A stretch of 64,000 nt of DNA. Source: Hsuehochloa calcarea. Its lineage: Eukaryota; Streptophyta; Magnoliopsida; Poales; Poaceae. Made by a program: the position numbers and the translations under genes. Under the pieces are notes generated by a model. The model saw only the letters and a program-made list of their open reading frames with translations. It did no database searches and was not told the DNA's origin. Each line of letters opens with the position of its first letter. Positions within the stretch are counted from its first letter, which is position 1. Positions 46,333 to 58,917 of the stretch are shown piece after piece. The stretch spans positions 21,772,473 through 21,836,472 of the forward strand of contig CM070611.1 of NCBI GenBank assembly GCA_036346395.1, given 5' to 3'.

Positions 46333-46655
46333 TATCATAGACGATTCTTGGTTTGAACCGTATGTGATAGTGACCCTTCACAGACGGTTTTATTTAAAAA
46401 CGTCTGTGATAAAAATGTATCACAGACGGTTGCAACCAAGAACCGTATGTGATATACCACTATCACAGACGGTTCTTGGTTGCAACCGTCTGTGATAGTG
46501 ACCATTCACAGACATTTTTTTGTTAAAAACCGTCTGTGATGATCATTATCACAGACGGTTGAAAAACCGTCTGTGATAACCACCTGTCATCACAGACATA
46601 CAAATTCAGACGGTTCAAAAACCGTCTGTGATGACGGTTCTGAACCGTCTGTAAT
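46333..46655. repeat. CACTA D 3' subterminal array
   Basis: About eight hairpins of ATCACAGACGGTT-n-AACCGTCTGTGAT, ending 20 bp from the element terminus. Variants include ACAGACATTTTTTT and AACCGTATGTGAT. Confidence 0.9.
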
Positions 46656-46815
46656 GACCTTTTTTTGTAGTAGTGGATGGATCAGGCAACTACAACTGTT
46701 CTTCCGTTGTACTGTGCGTCTAGTGGTAACGATCTGTGATCTCTTGCTTGCATGGTGTCTTGATGTTTGTGATAGAATTTTTAAATTGCGAGGTAGTGTA
46801 GCCTACCCATATCCC

Positions 46816-47676
46816 TTTACACAGAATGGCAAGGAAAATCATCGATCGTGAGATCGGAGATGGAGGCTACGGCCGAAGTTGGAGAGGATGAAGGAGACGG
46901 CGGCTCGGGGATTCTTCGGCGAAGAGGAGGGAAGCAATGCTAGAACGCGATGAGACAAATCCAATAGCGATGACGACATGGACGGCGAGGCACTTGCAGC
47001 GGCTTCTTCGGCAGAATTTGACGCAACGAACACAAGACCGGCGGTGACACCATCGGGTTTTGGGAGAGGAGGACAAGGTGCATCTCGGGATGTGGGTGGT
47101 GCGCTTTTAAAGGCACAGAAATGGAAGATCCAAGTAGAGCATGACGACAGTGTCTTGGCCAGCTCAAACACGGCAGTGAGTCGGGAGGAAGAAGGAAGGA
47201 GATCACGTGGCAAACCCACGGTCAGAGAGAAAGAGAGCAAGGAATGGAAGAGGTAGCTATGGCTGGACCAGGTTGGCACAGAGGAAAAGGAGAAGCAGGC
47301 CAATGGCTGGACTGGGGAAGGAAAAGGAAACCGATCCAGAAAGGAAATGAAACGGCCCAAAAGAAAAGGAATTCGGCCCAAAGGAAAATCCAGAAAAGAA
47401 AAGGATTCTCGAATTTCAGAAATAGGATTAAAGAAAAACGAGCTCAAAGAAATAGCCAATAAACTCCAAAAAATTCCTAGAAAGTTCCAAGAAATACTTT
47501 GGAACTCAAGGAACCCAAATAAAATGGTTCTAAATTTAACTGAAGTTTATATTATTCACATTAAATTATTTTGTTTTCTAAAAATTCAAATTAAGGTTGA
47601 ACTTAAAAACAAGAAAATTCAAATGGTTATTTTATTTTCAAAGGCTAAAAAGAACTTTAAATTTGGGATGTTATAG
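46816..47676 (-). mobile_element. Reversed gypsy-type LTR fragment
   Basis: The minus strand begins TATAACATCCCAAATTTAAA at 47676, one base away from the TGTAACATCCC start of the outer LTR at 57958 and followed by the same AT-rich then CT-rich composition. The left limit and target duplication were not found. The long minus-strand open stretch (46839-47459) has no domain. Confidence 0.45.
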
Positions 47677-48143
47677 AGCCGGTGGTTGGCTAGATATTGT
47701 AGCCACTCACGCAATGATGCACGTTGCCAGATCTGGAGGCGCGACGGTGCTCGGTAGGGTTTGGGCGCCGTGGAGAAGAGCACCACCGATGGGGGTGCGA
47801 CGAGTTGAAGGCGGTGGCCGAGGTCAGTGCGGAGGAGGTAAAATGATGAGGCGGGAGGTGCCGGTAGGTTTGGGGAGGAGGAGAATGTGGATTTGGGTGA
47901 AGAAGGCGGTGCCGTAAAGAGTTGATGGGATCTGGGAGTAGAGACATTTGGTACAAGGGTGACGGATTTGGGACACCTAAATTGAGGGATTTGGACTCAG
48001 ACAAATTGACATTTTTTTAATAGGGTACTCTAACGCCGACAATAACATATATTTTTCAAATGGTTATTTGGAGAACTGAGAGGAAATTACGTTTTTTTCC
48101 TCACACGTCACAAACCCCTCACTAATATTAAAATTCCCAACGG
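47677..48143. other. Unassigned flank of solo LTR
   Basis: A GC-rich part (47690-47930) and an AT-rich part, without recognisable gene or repeat ends. It is continuous with 50935-51274 once the solo LTR is removed. Confidence 0.4.
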
Positions 48144-48148
48144 TGGTG

Positions 48149-50929
48149 TGAAATAGCCCAGAAAATTTGAAAACTTTTGAATCTTTTGGCTTAATTTTGA
48201 AAACTTGACGTTTTTGGAAACTTCAACCAATTTGGCGCTTTCCATTTTCAGAAAGGCGCTTTCTCCCTACCGAAGGCGGTTTTTCTCCCGAGCGCCTTCA
48301 CCTCCGGCTCCTTCTCCCTTCTCCCTTCTTCCTTCTGCCCGAGCGTCATCTTCCCCTCGTCACTGCCGCCTCCCGCGCTACCGTCAGCCACCTCCTCTCG
48401 CGCCACCTCGCAGCTCCAGAGCCTTCCTTCACCCTCGCCGCCTCCACCTAGGCCACCCATGCCGCCACCTCCCTCTACTAGCGCCGCCCAGAAGCTTTCC
48501 CCGCCGCCACCTCACCTCCACTGCCGCAGCTTGCCCTGCTCCCACCGCCTCTCCCCGGGCTATAAAAGCCGCACCAGGGCAAGCTCTTCTCTTCATCTCC
48601 ACTTCCAGCTCCTCCCCTTGCCCCCTTCTCTCCCATCATCGGCGAATTTGAGTTTCTTCTGCCGCCTCCTTCTCCGTCCGAGGTGAGCCTCCCAGAGAAA
48701 TTCGCTGCCTCCCCTACCTCCCCTTCCCTCCCACCTCCGGCGGTAGCACCACCTCACCGCCGCCAATCTTGCCCCCACCTGGCCCCACCTCCTCCCTCAC
48801 TGGAGCTCGCTGGCACCGAGTTCCACCGCCGCCACCTACACGGTTGCCGTCGCCACCGCATCTTCGCACCTCCTCCGCCCCTACAACTCCCCAAAATGGG
48901 TTCAACTCCCTTCTGTGTTGCTCCCAGTACCCTCCCCCACCGCCACCGGCCACCGCCGTCGTACGAGTACCGCCGGCTCCGACTCCTCTGCCCAGGCGCG
49001 AGTGCGCAGGCCTTTCGGCCGCGCGGCTCAAGCCGCCTGTGGCTAGGCCTTAAAAGGCCTGGCCGAGTTGGCCGGTTTATCATGAACAGTACCCCCTAGT
49101 TACTTTTCACCACCATATTTTCATCCTTAAATAGTAAAATGATACTATTTATCCACAAAACCCTAATTCAGCATTATATATCCATTCTGTCCGTTTCGAG
49201 CCCAGAAATCGATTTCTCCACTCCGTTCAGTCCAATTAAATACCAGATAAATTCCCACCCTCCCACACCACTTTCTTTGCATTTCTTTTCCGTTTGTTTT
49301 TACTAGCATGTTGTTCCCAGATCATTTCTTGTTGAGCTGGATTTTACTTGGTTTGTTTTATTGTTTTGCTTCTCGTTAGGTCACGATCTTAACGACCAGA
49401 CTCCAGAAGACATCAGACAAGACCAGAATCTACAAGACTTTGTGCAAGAAGGCAAGCCACATTGTATGATCATTTTGAGCCTACAATTCATATATTTATT
49501 ATTACTTTCATTATTATATTTGTTCCAATTACTTCAAATATTGAAATGATATTTTTGAATGCCATGATGTTTAGATAATTCCTATCACCCCACATACAAA
49601 CCCACTTAGCACTTGTAGGCCATATTCACCTTGACAAGGTTAAGATTACTTGCAAGCTATATTCACCTTGACAAGTCCACATAAAATATTATCTATGCAA
49701 ATAGCTTTGTGACCCAAAATATGGTTATCAATTGAAAGAGAGTGTTGACAGTTCGCCAATGGTTTTGGTGTGAAGTTGAGTGTTGTGTCCAGGAAGTTGG
49801 GCAACCCAATAGACTTGTATTGGAAAAGTGAGTCGCAGGTGAGGCCCGGAGGATAGACAACCACGTGGTGGTGTTGGTCTATCGCTTCACTATGAGACTA
49901 GTAAGGACAAGAACCTTGTGCCAAAGTAACAGACACAGAAAATCGCTCAACCACATGTGTAGTCATTACTCCCTAGCTTAGTACAATGCTCTTCCGATTG
50001 AATATCTACAACATCTAGAGTGGGACAGGAGTGGGCCTGCAGGGACACTCGCTGGTCTTCATAACGATATGGTCTGATCAGCATCGGGGTAGAGATCCAT
50101 AGTGGTGGTCGATGGAGTCTCCCGAGGGCTGTTTGGGATAGATCATACCGGGTAGAGGCTAGAAAGGTTGAGCAGTGAAAAAGCTTTGTTATGTCAGCTC
50201 AGTCGCACGCTAACATGTTGTGTGTCTATGATCTGACAGTACGAGCATGAGGTATCTTGTGGGTAAATCCGAGCAACTTTGCAGAGTATTTCAAATGGTA
50301 TTCGAATACACCGTGCTTCCGGTTAATGAAGCTGTGTTCATGGGTGATTCCAATACATGAGGCATAAGTAGAGTTTTTGAGTTGTGAATCTGGTTTGTGC
50401 ATTTGTTGAGAAACCCCTGTTGATATTATTTATTATTGTTTTACTATTTTAAAGTTAAACTGCTTTAAACTACAAAATGCATCCACAGATGCTTGTTAAG
50501 GTAAACCCTAACCATCCATTGAACTTCTTACATGTAATTATTTAGTTTTTTCATGTGGCTTGTCGAGTACGGTAGTAGTACTCATTCTTGCAAAATTTGC
50601 AACCCCTCCACAGAATAAGATTGGGAAAATGCTTAGAACCCCAATGAGCAGGATTTTAGTGGACCCCCAGAAGGCAGCGACTATTGTTATTAGGTCTCAA
50701 TCGTGCTCAAGTGTGCCTATGGTGTGAAGTTCTTTTATCTTGTATTATATTAGTTTTGGGCTTGGAAGCTCGTGTCTGCGTCAAAACTGGTTGTTAAACC
50801 TTAATCTTATATAATAAAAGTTTGATTTTGTTGTAATTGAAAGCTTGCTTGAGACACTGCTTACTTCACAACTGCACATCCTGGGCGGTTGTGAAGAGTT
50901 TGACGACCCCAGATTTTCGGGCTGTTACA
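48149..50929 (+). mobile_element. Solo LTR, 2.8 kb, gypsy type, duplication TGGTG
   Basis: It starts TGAAATAGCCCAG and ends TTTTCGGGCTGTTACA, flanked by TGGTG at 48144-48148 and 50930-50934. Inside are a TATA box (48561), a C-rich leader, and the AGACTCCAGAAGACATC...TGTGCAAGAAGGCAAG block (49400-49460) typical of the leader of chromovirus-type gypsy LTRs in grasses. No internal domain exists, so it arose by LTR-LTR recombination. Confidence 0.85.
48561..48567 (+). promoter_or_regulatory. TATA box of solo LTR
   Basis: CCCGGGCTATAAAAGCCGCACC is followed by a CT-rich leader; a good plant TATA box about 410 bp into the LTR. Confidence 0.6.
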
Positions 50930-50934
50930 TGGTG

Positions 50935-51274
50935 TATGGGCCCATCAGAAAAATTGCCAATCGTCATGAAAGATCTGGTTTCTAGTAGCGGATGGGATTA
51001 TGGTAATCCAAGAAGGAATGCTACAAGAAGTAAAAGCCAATTGTGTTCCTATAGGCTTGATGTGACTAGATCCAATTGCGCTTTCAACACAAGTCTGTAG
51101 TAGAGTATAAATTCTATCATACATTGTATTGTCTCTCAATTAAGGCTATGTAACCATGCAGTTACTAAAGCTAATTCAATTGATAAGAATATGTCCACCT
51201 TACACCCTATTGAAAGGGGAGGTATATATATACCTACAATAGTCTCGTTATTACCCTTAACTATGATTAGATAT
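50935..51274. other. Short flank before CACTA element E, no gene
   Basis: A minus-strand open stretch of 64 codons (51139-50945) is free of known domains. Sequence before 51275 is AT-rich. Nothing else seen. Confidence 0.4.
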
Positions 51275-51293
51275 CACTACCAGAAACGGCTCA

Positions 51294-51528
51294 TTTACCG
51301 AGTGCTTATTAGTTTCCCGAGTGTCTTGAATAGAACACTCGGTAAAGTCCCGAGTGTCGAATGTAGCACTCGGGGAGAGAATAAAACACTCGGTAACTAG
51401 CTATTTCCCGAGTGTTTAATTGGACACTCCGGATATGACGCGGTCTCAACGGGGTGCCGATTCCAAAACGGGGTACCGGCGGGATGGGAATAAGTTCCCG
51501 AGTGCATAGTTGTTACAAACACTCGGCA
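51294..51528. repeat. CACTA E 5' subterminal array (TTCCCGAGTGT)
   Basis: About ten units, TTTCCCGAGTGT or TTACCGAGTGC and the inverse ACACTCGGxAAx, occur in both orientations, starting 19 bp from the end. Confidence 0.88.
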
Positions 51529-51654
51529 GAACATTTGTTATGGTTTTTCCTAAACACCGCCCTTTTTTCCTGTACCGCGCCAGTTTTTCGTCGCCGCCTC
51601 TAAGTCGTGCCCTACCCAATCCTCCCCTCTCCTCACCCCGACCCCGCCTCCCCT

Positions 51655-51775
51655 GCTCCTCGACGCTCCACTGCCTCCCTTGCCGCCTCCCCACCTCCTC
51701 GACACTCCACTGCCTCCGCCGCTGCCTCCCCACCTCCTCAACGCTCCACCGCCTCCGCCGCTGCACCAGACGCCA
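51655..51775. repeat. 39-bp minisatellite in CACTA E leader
   Basis: Three units begin CTCCTCGACxCTCCACTGCC and end in GCCTCCCCAC; period 39 bp keeps the frame. It lies in the C-rich leader (about 51550-52185), which ends at a donor-like CACTCAG|GTAGTATG. Confidence 0.75.
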
Positions 51776-52185
51776 CACTCAACCTCGTCGCCCCCTCGTC
51801 CACTGCTGCAGACCCCGCCGCCTCCCTCCTCCACCCGACCGCGCCGCCCCCTCCTCCACAAAACCCCGCCGCCTCCCCGTCCTCCTCCACCAAACCCCGC
51901 AGCCTCCCCGTCCTCCTCCTTCTCCCTCGTCGATCCACCACCTCCGCCATCTCCCCCTCGTCCACTGCCTCCTCGTCTCCCGCCGCCACACCCGACCCCG
52001 CCGTCCCCCCTCCCCGGTCTCCTGTCGTCCTCCGCCTCCACAGAAGCATGTCTGTCCTCCTCCTCCTTCTCCCTCGCCACAGGCGCCGCCTCCCCGTCAT
52101 CCTCCTCCTTCTTCCTCACCGATCCACCGTCTCCCCCTCCTCCATTGCCGCTAGTGCCGCCGTCTCCTCCTGCTCGCACTCAGGT

Positions 52186-54528
52186 AGTATGTACTGACCA
52201 GGTTAGTATCAATGGTGCATCTTCTGCCCTTAGTATCAGTATTGCATAAATTTGTAGCTTCTTGCTGGTTAGTGGTTAACTAAAAATGAAATTGGTTTGA
52301 TAAGTTATATTCGAAGGTAGTCCTACAAGTGATATTGAGTTGTTTTAGTTTGTCACCCGAGCTGAGGGCCCCAAAACATGCATGGTACCTTGGCAGCTAT
52401 GCATAGGATTTGAAAATAATAGTACCAATCAACCACACAAAGCAGTAGCCACATCAGAGAATTGAAGGTCATGACCACAGGAATGAAGGAACATATGTGT
52501 CTAAATATGTTCATTGGATGTAATCAACACTGACTTGTGACAGTACTACTTCTAGGCTTCTAGCTAGCTGACCTTGGCCTTTACCATGTATTAAAACTAC
52601 TAAAGATTATGGCTATATATACTAGGTAATTAAGTAATACATGCAAGATCTTCACCGAGATGTTGTTGTCCAGCATGCAAGATGCAACTTCAGATTCCCA
52701 CTAGAGCTGGCTTAGGTTTCTCAACACCCTAACTATTACTATAGGGTATGCTTGCTTGATTGCTATATGTGTGGGAATGAATGGATGGCTAGCTAACTAG
52801 AAGGGAAGGTGACAGAATTGAAGTACCATGATGCCTTCCTCCTTTTTTTCGATGTGGAGGCCAAGCAATTCAGGGCCCTGGTGTGGGAGTTGGTAGTATT
52901 AATTCATGAACTGCGTTGCATGGACACAACAACTACTACTTGTTTTCTTGGGAAGATCATGGAGCGTGTACAAATCACCACCCCACTAGCTAAGCTAAGC
53001 TAGTTACATTGTCTCCTCTTCTTTTCTTTGCTCTGGAAAATTCTGATACATCATCTGCAAGATATGTGCTTACTTTGTTTTCAATACAGTCCCTGTGCAC
53101 TTGATTTGAAGATGAAGGGTTAGTTAGAAAGTTGATGGAAGCTATTAGAAATTTGGGAGGAGTAGAAGTAGGCGTTTCCTTTCCTTTTTTCTTGCTTGCT
53201 AGCTTCCACTTTTGATCTCTCCAAGCTAAACTGGTTGTGACTTGTGAGGCCAGGCCACCACCGAGGGAGCAACCACACTTGCCCAAATCTATACAACCAA
53301 TCTCTCTCTCTCTCTCTCGCTGAGAAGGAGGGAGAGAGTCAGTCAATCCTGCCACAGTAATCACTTTGATGATGTACATTACATTGCTTCTCTCTCAGCA
53401 CAGCTTTAGCCACGGACCATATCTTGCATAGCTTTCTTTTTTCCATAAAAATTCTGCTCTTTAGTGGGGCTTCATCCATTCGATTCGATCCTCACAGTCT
53501 CCTTGGTGCCCGCATCAATCCCAAATGGTGGCTGCTGCTCTGTCCAAACCGAAGCTTTCTTGCTTCAATTCTTCTTCTTAAAAGCTTACCTCGGACCACT
53601 GGCTAAGTGTCTACTATATGCAGTAGCTAAAGATAGGATCCATATTCTTTGTGGGTTTTTTTGGGGAAATTTTATGGTGCACCCACTATTATATGGCCCG
53701 TTGATTCCATAAGATCCAGCGGATGATATCACTATTATCATTTAGGAGGTAATGGATCACCAATGGCCCTATCAAGGTTAATAAATAGTTTTTACTGCAT
53801 ACAAGGAAGGAAAATAAGGGAGCAAATAATATTATTAATATTTGTCATTTAAAGCGCAATAGTACATAGGAAAGCACTAATGATGCCAACTAATATTATT
53901 GTTTTTTTCTCCTAATGATTCTATGCATGCTCTAAATTGCCTCATTTGTTTTCCTCCTCAAGATTCCATGAAATTAGAACGATAGTGTTGACTGAAAAAA
54001 TGCAAAGCAAAACTTAGAATTACATGTGATTCTTAAAAAAAAACTTAAAACTGCACAAGCTAGTCAGTAGATACTACAGTTTGCTGAGGCTTGATTATTT
54101 TCTGGTACTTGCCTGCAGTGCCGCCGACTGCCTACACCGACACAGAGCTGCAGCCATCTTCCCCACTGCCGCTCCCTTGGCTCCCTCGGCTCCAAAAAGT
54201 ACTGTAAGGTAGTGGATAAGTGGAAAAATAAATAAAGGTTACTTATTTTCTTCAGTTTTGTCCATTTATGGTGGATTGATATGCTGTCATTACAATGCTA
54301 CATTAACGTGTTAATAAATAATTGTATTCATTTACAATTGTACTCTTTTATATTGAAAGAAAGTGTTTTTATGCTCTGTTGATCATGTATGTTGTCTTCA
54401 TGTCAGTCTGTTTTAGTGTACATATGTAGGGCATGTATCCTATGGTAGCTTCTAGATAGCTCTGTGGTTGTTATATTTGACATAAATAACAAGTCGTATT
54501 AAAATATGCATTATGTTTTGCACACTAG
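52186..54528 (+). other. Leader intron(s) of CACTA E transposase gene
   Basis: The donor is at 52185/52186 and the acceptor, TTTTGCACACTAG|G, ends at 54528, one base before the ATG. A small internal exon is possible at about 54119-54209 (GCCTGCAG|TGCC ... CTGTAAG|GTAGTGG). The stretch 52350-53700 is of mixed composition, unlike the rest of the element, and could be captured host DNA. No gene recognised inside. Confidence 0.5.
53300..53326. repeat. (CT)n microsatellite
   Basis: Ten or so TC repeats within the leader intron, followed by a GAGAAGGAGGGAGAGAG purine run. Confidence 0.85.
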
Positions 54529-57500
54529 GATGGCTGAGGATCGTAGTTGGATGTACACTGGGCGTAGAGAGATGGGTGACTGTAGACAAGAATGGACGGA
54601 AAAGATGACAGATTTTGTGGATGGAGCATTTGCTAGGAGTAATGGACGGGTTGTGTTGTGCCCTTGTTTTTGTTGTTTGAACACACGGCCACAAATGAGG
54701 GCAACAATGATCGCACACTTGTGCAAGTACGGATTTAGGCCAGGCTATACCGTGTGGGCCTATCACGGCGAGTCACAACGTAGTAGATCAGATGTGCTAA
54801 GGGAAGAAACAGACGTTGGCGGCCACAATGAGAGTAGGATAGAAGACATGCTAGATGATGTGTATGATGCATATGTGCCACCTGTAGAGGAAGAACCGAA
54901 GCCTGCAACAAGGGCTTTCTTTGATATGTTGTCCGCAGTGAGTCAACCACTTCATGGGCAAACACAGGTGTCCCAACTAGATGCTATCACACGACTACTT
55001 GCTGTCAAGTCCCAGTTCAGCACAAGCATTGCTTGCTTTGATGCATTCTTAAGCGTGTTTAGCACCCTTCTCCCTGATGGTCACAAACTGCCCGCTAACT
55101 TGTATGAGGCCAAGAAATTGATAAGCGCACTAAATATGCCATATGAGAAGATAGATGTTTGTCCAAATCATTGCATGATATTTAGGAATGAGAATGTGCA
55201 CAAAGATCACTTTGATAAGTGTGGTGAGTCTAGGTTTGTTGAGGTTGACTCCGGTGATGGTCAGAAGAGGCAGCTTCCTATTGGTAGAAAAATACTTCGC
55301 TATCTACCATTTGTGCCACGAATCCAACGGTTATACATGTCTCTGTTTACGCCAAACAAATGATATGGCATAAGTATGGTCGCTTGTACCATGTTGACAA
55401 GATGGTCCACCCATCTAATGGTGAAACATGGAAGCAATTTGATCGATACTATGTAGAGTTCGCCGCAGAGCCTCAGAATGTTCGAATTACAATCGCAACT
55501 GATGGGTTTAACCCATTTGGCATGGGGGCTGCGTCGTACAGCTGTTGGCCTGCGTTTGTCATTCTCCTTAACCTCCCACCCGGCGTTTGCATGCAGAAGC
55601 AAAACATATTCCTTTCCTTGATAATCCATGGTCCTGAATACCCAGGGAAGAATATGAGTGTATTCATGGAGCCGGTGGTGGATGAATTGTTACATGCTTG
55701 GGAACAAGGCATAGTAACATATGATCGGTCGTAAATGTAACTTCACCATGCGGGTCGCGTACCACACATCCATGCATGACTTCCCGGCGTACGGGATATT
55801 CTGTGGGTGGTGTGTACATAGAAAGATGCCATGCTCAATCTGCAGGGAGGCGTTGCATGGTTGTTGGCTAAAGCATGGTCGTAAGCATTCCTTTTTCAAT
55901 TGTCATCGTCAATTCCTTCCAATTGACCACGAATTTAGAAGTGATACAAATGGATTTAGGGCTAATATTGCTATCCGCAGTGGACCACCACGTCGGCTGG
56001 CAGGTGTGGAGGTTCGTGCACGGCTAGTTGCTTTGAAGCCTCTTGACAATGGAGATGGGTTCGAGAAATATGGTGAGGAGCACAATTGGACTCACATTCC
56101 AAGCTTGTGGCGGCTACCATACTTCCATAAGCTCATTCTTCCGCATAACATAGATGTAATGCACAATGAGAAGAATGTTGCAGAGGCCATATTTAGCACA
56201 TTCTTTGACATTCCAGACAAGACAAAGGACAATGTCAAGGCTCGACTTGACCAAGAGGAGCTTTGTAATAGGCCTTGGCTGAATATGATCCACAAGCCAG
56301 CTACTGGCAAGTGGGAGAAGCCCAGAGCTAGTTACTGCCTAACTAGGGTTCAGAGGAAGGAGATTTTGGAATGGTTTCAGACCCTAAAGTTTCCTGATGG
56401 GTATGCAGCAAATCTAAGAAGAGTAGTGAATTTAGCTACCATGCACATCAATGGCCTAAAGAGCCATGACTATCACATATTCATGGAACGCCTTTTGCCT
56501 GTGATGATTCGTGGCTATGTCCCCGAGTGTGTTTGGCAAGTGATGGCGGAGTTGAGCTTCTTTTATCGACAGCTATGTGCGAAAGAGATAGATCCCATGG
56601 TGATGTCAACTATGGAGCGTGAAGTACCTGTGTTGCTTTGCAAGTTGGAAAAGATCTTTCCACCTGGCTTCTTCAATCCAATGCAACATTTGATTCTTCA
56701 TCTTCCCTATGAAGCTAGGATGGGGGGACCAGTGCAAAACCGGTGGATGTATCCAATTGAGAGGGAACAAAAGGAACTACGAGGCAAAGCAAAAAATCGA
56801 TCGCGTGTTGAAGCATCCATAGTGGAGGCGTACATACTTGAGGAAATTTCTCATTTCACATCAATATACTTTGCTGACAATGTTCGCATGGTGCACAATC
56901 GAACATCACGATACAACATTGGCATCCCTTAAAATGATTGCCAACTTAGCCTCTTCTGTGGAAGAGGTGACACTTCAAGCAGTGGTACTCCCAAAGTTTT
57001 ATCGCGGGATGAGTGGTTGACTGCGATGTTGTATGTCTTGACCAACCTCTCCGAAGTGGATGATTACATTAGGTATGCAACAATTATCTTTTCCCTACAA
57101 TTGATGCATGAGTGTTTTAATGTACTTGTCTTGTTGCCTGTAGGGAATTTGTTAGGAACGAGTGGAAGCAACGTCGAGATCCATCCGAAAAACAAATTGA
57201 GACCCTTCTTAGGAAGGGTGCTGGGAATTGCAAACCGAATTTCCCAACCTGGTTCTATCAGAAAGTAACTTTCATATTAGCTAGCCCCCCTTGCACATAA
57301 CATTTTGCTAAGTAAAGATGAACTAACACATGAAACTCGTTCTATTTATCCTGTAGAGCTTGAAGGACAAGTCTATGAGCAGCGAATTGAGGCAAGTTGC
57401 TCAAGGATGCCACACTCGGGTGCTGTCCTATAGTACCTACGATGTGAATGGGTACCGCTTCCGAACATCGACACACGAGCTGAACGGCCCAATGCAACAA

Positions 57501-58917
57501 CAATTAATAGTGGATTGGTGACTATAGGGCAGGATGAGAGCAATACAACTGTTGAATACTATGGAGTAATTGAAGAAATAATTGAACTATATTTCCATGG
57601 TAGCAAATCTCTCAAAATAATGTTATTCAAATGTCATTGGTTCCATCCATTTAGGGGAGTCAGACGGGACACATCACTTGGGCTGGTTGAAGTTGCACAT
57701 CAATCAGTCCTACCAGGCAATGATCCATTTCTTGTGGCTCAGCAAGCCACCCAAGTATACTACATCCCGTACCCATGCAAAACTATGCGTAGTCTAGTGG
57801 ATTGGTGGGTAGTACATAAGGTGCAACCATATGGTAAACTACCTACCCCTAGTGAGCACGACTACAACATCGAGACCAAAAATGGTGTTTGACCTATTCT
57901 TCCAAGAAGATTGGCTCCCAGGGACTTTTGAAATAATAATTGGGGAAGGGGACGATCTGTAACATCCCAAAGTTATGTTACCAAAATAAAAATAAATAAA
58001 GTTATTATTTTATTGGATTTTCTAACTATCGAAGAATTTTCTCGATTTTCTGTAACCTAAAAAGATTTTTCGCTGTTGAAAGGAAAAAAATTATTATTAT
58101 TTAATTTCTTGGTTTTAAAGTCAAAAAGAAAGATTATTGAGTTTTATTGAATTTTCTGGAATTTTATTGGATTTAAATTGAAAAATAAAATTTCACTTAA
58201 TTTCTGGTATTTAAAAATGTTTTTCCTATTTTCTAAAAAAAGCCAACTTTAAGTTGGAATTATTTTTATTAAGTTTAAAATTATTTTATGATTTTTTGTG
58301 AATTTTTCTAGAATTTTTGGACTCTATTTACTATATTCTAAGGTGTATTCAATTTGTGGCTTAAAGGAATTTCAAAATTTAAAATAAAAAAGAAAAAAAA
58401 GAAAATGGGTTCCCATTTCCCTCCCGTGGCTACCATGTGGCCATTTGCTTCTTATTGATAAGTACATCCCCTCTCTCCCCTTTATCCCCTCTTTTTCTCC
58501 TTCTTCTACCTCCAGCCGAAGGTTTTCTTTCTTCTCTGTTCTTTCTTCGTGCAACAATGGTAGCACCACTACAGCCCTTGCCGGCCGTCGTAGACCACCC
58601 CACCGGCCCTCCCTCACTCCACCGCCACCTTCCCTGGCTCCGGCCGCCGCCGCCACCGCCCCTGCCGGCCGTAGCCATGAACGAAAGTTTCAAGCTCCAT
58701 TAATGGCTGCTTTCACCTCTCTCCTCGTTTCTCCTCACACGAAGCACCAAATTCAATGTTGTCTGAACCAAAACGTCCGCACTAAACTCATCTACGTTTC
58801 TACACCATCAATTGGCCGTTTCTTATTTTGATTTGAATGTAGTTTTTCAGTTTCTCCGTTCTTTATTTGCACCCGAAACTGAAGCGTTTGCTCTGACGAT
58901 TCAGGCACCTCCTTCCC

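Larger units (their letters stand above)
36493..46675 (+). mobile_element. CACTA element D, 10.2 kb, relative of A
   Basis: The left end is CACTACTACAAAACAGG (36493) and the right end, reverse-complemented, is CACTACTACAAAAAAAGG (46675). Flanks are GTT and GAT, a one-base mismatch to a 3-bp duplication. Order: 5' array, leader, transposase gene (37917-41103), internal array plus TATA, 30-bp minisatellite leader, second gene with protease domain (43091-46113), 3' array. It keeps the full second gene that A lost. The transposase is heavily mutated. Confidence 0.9.
33098..46815 (+). mobile_element. Copia 3' LTR, split by two insertions
   Basis: The LTR starts TGTTGGGGATATACCC at 33098, directly after the polypurine tract. 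Its pieces are 33098-33299, 35280-36492 and 46676 to about 46815 (end uncertain). A TATA box lies at 36185. The gaps are a SIRE-like LTR (33300-35279) and CACTA element D (36493-46675). Continuity across the gaps is inferred from flanking sequence character, as no second LTR copy is in the window to compare. Confidence 0.65.

Noticed and set aside
46839..47459. 206-codon minus-strand frame, Ser/Phe/Pro-rich
   Set aside because: No recognisable domain, and it lies in what looks like a reversed LTR leader; similar spurious frames occur in the other LTR leaders.
51510..52249. Long Pro/Ser-rich and Gly/Arg-rich open frames on both strands
   Set aside because: They overlap in all frames of a C-rich leader with a minisatellite; composition alone explains the lack of stops and no domain is seen.
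52809..53003. Small plus-strand frame as a captured gene exon
   Set aside because: 64 codons without a recognisable domain or splice context; not enough to call a gene.
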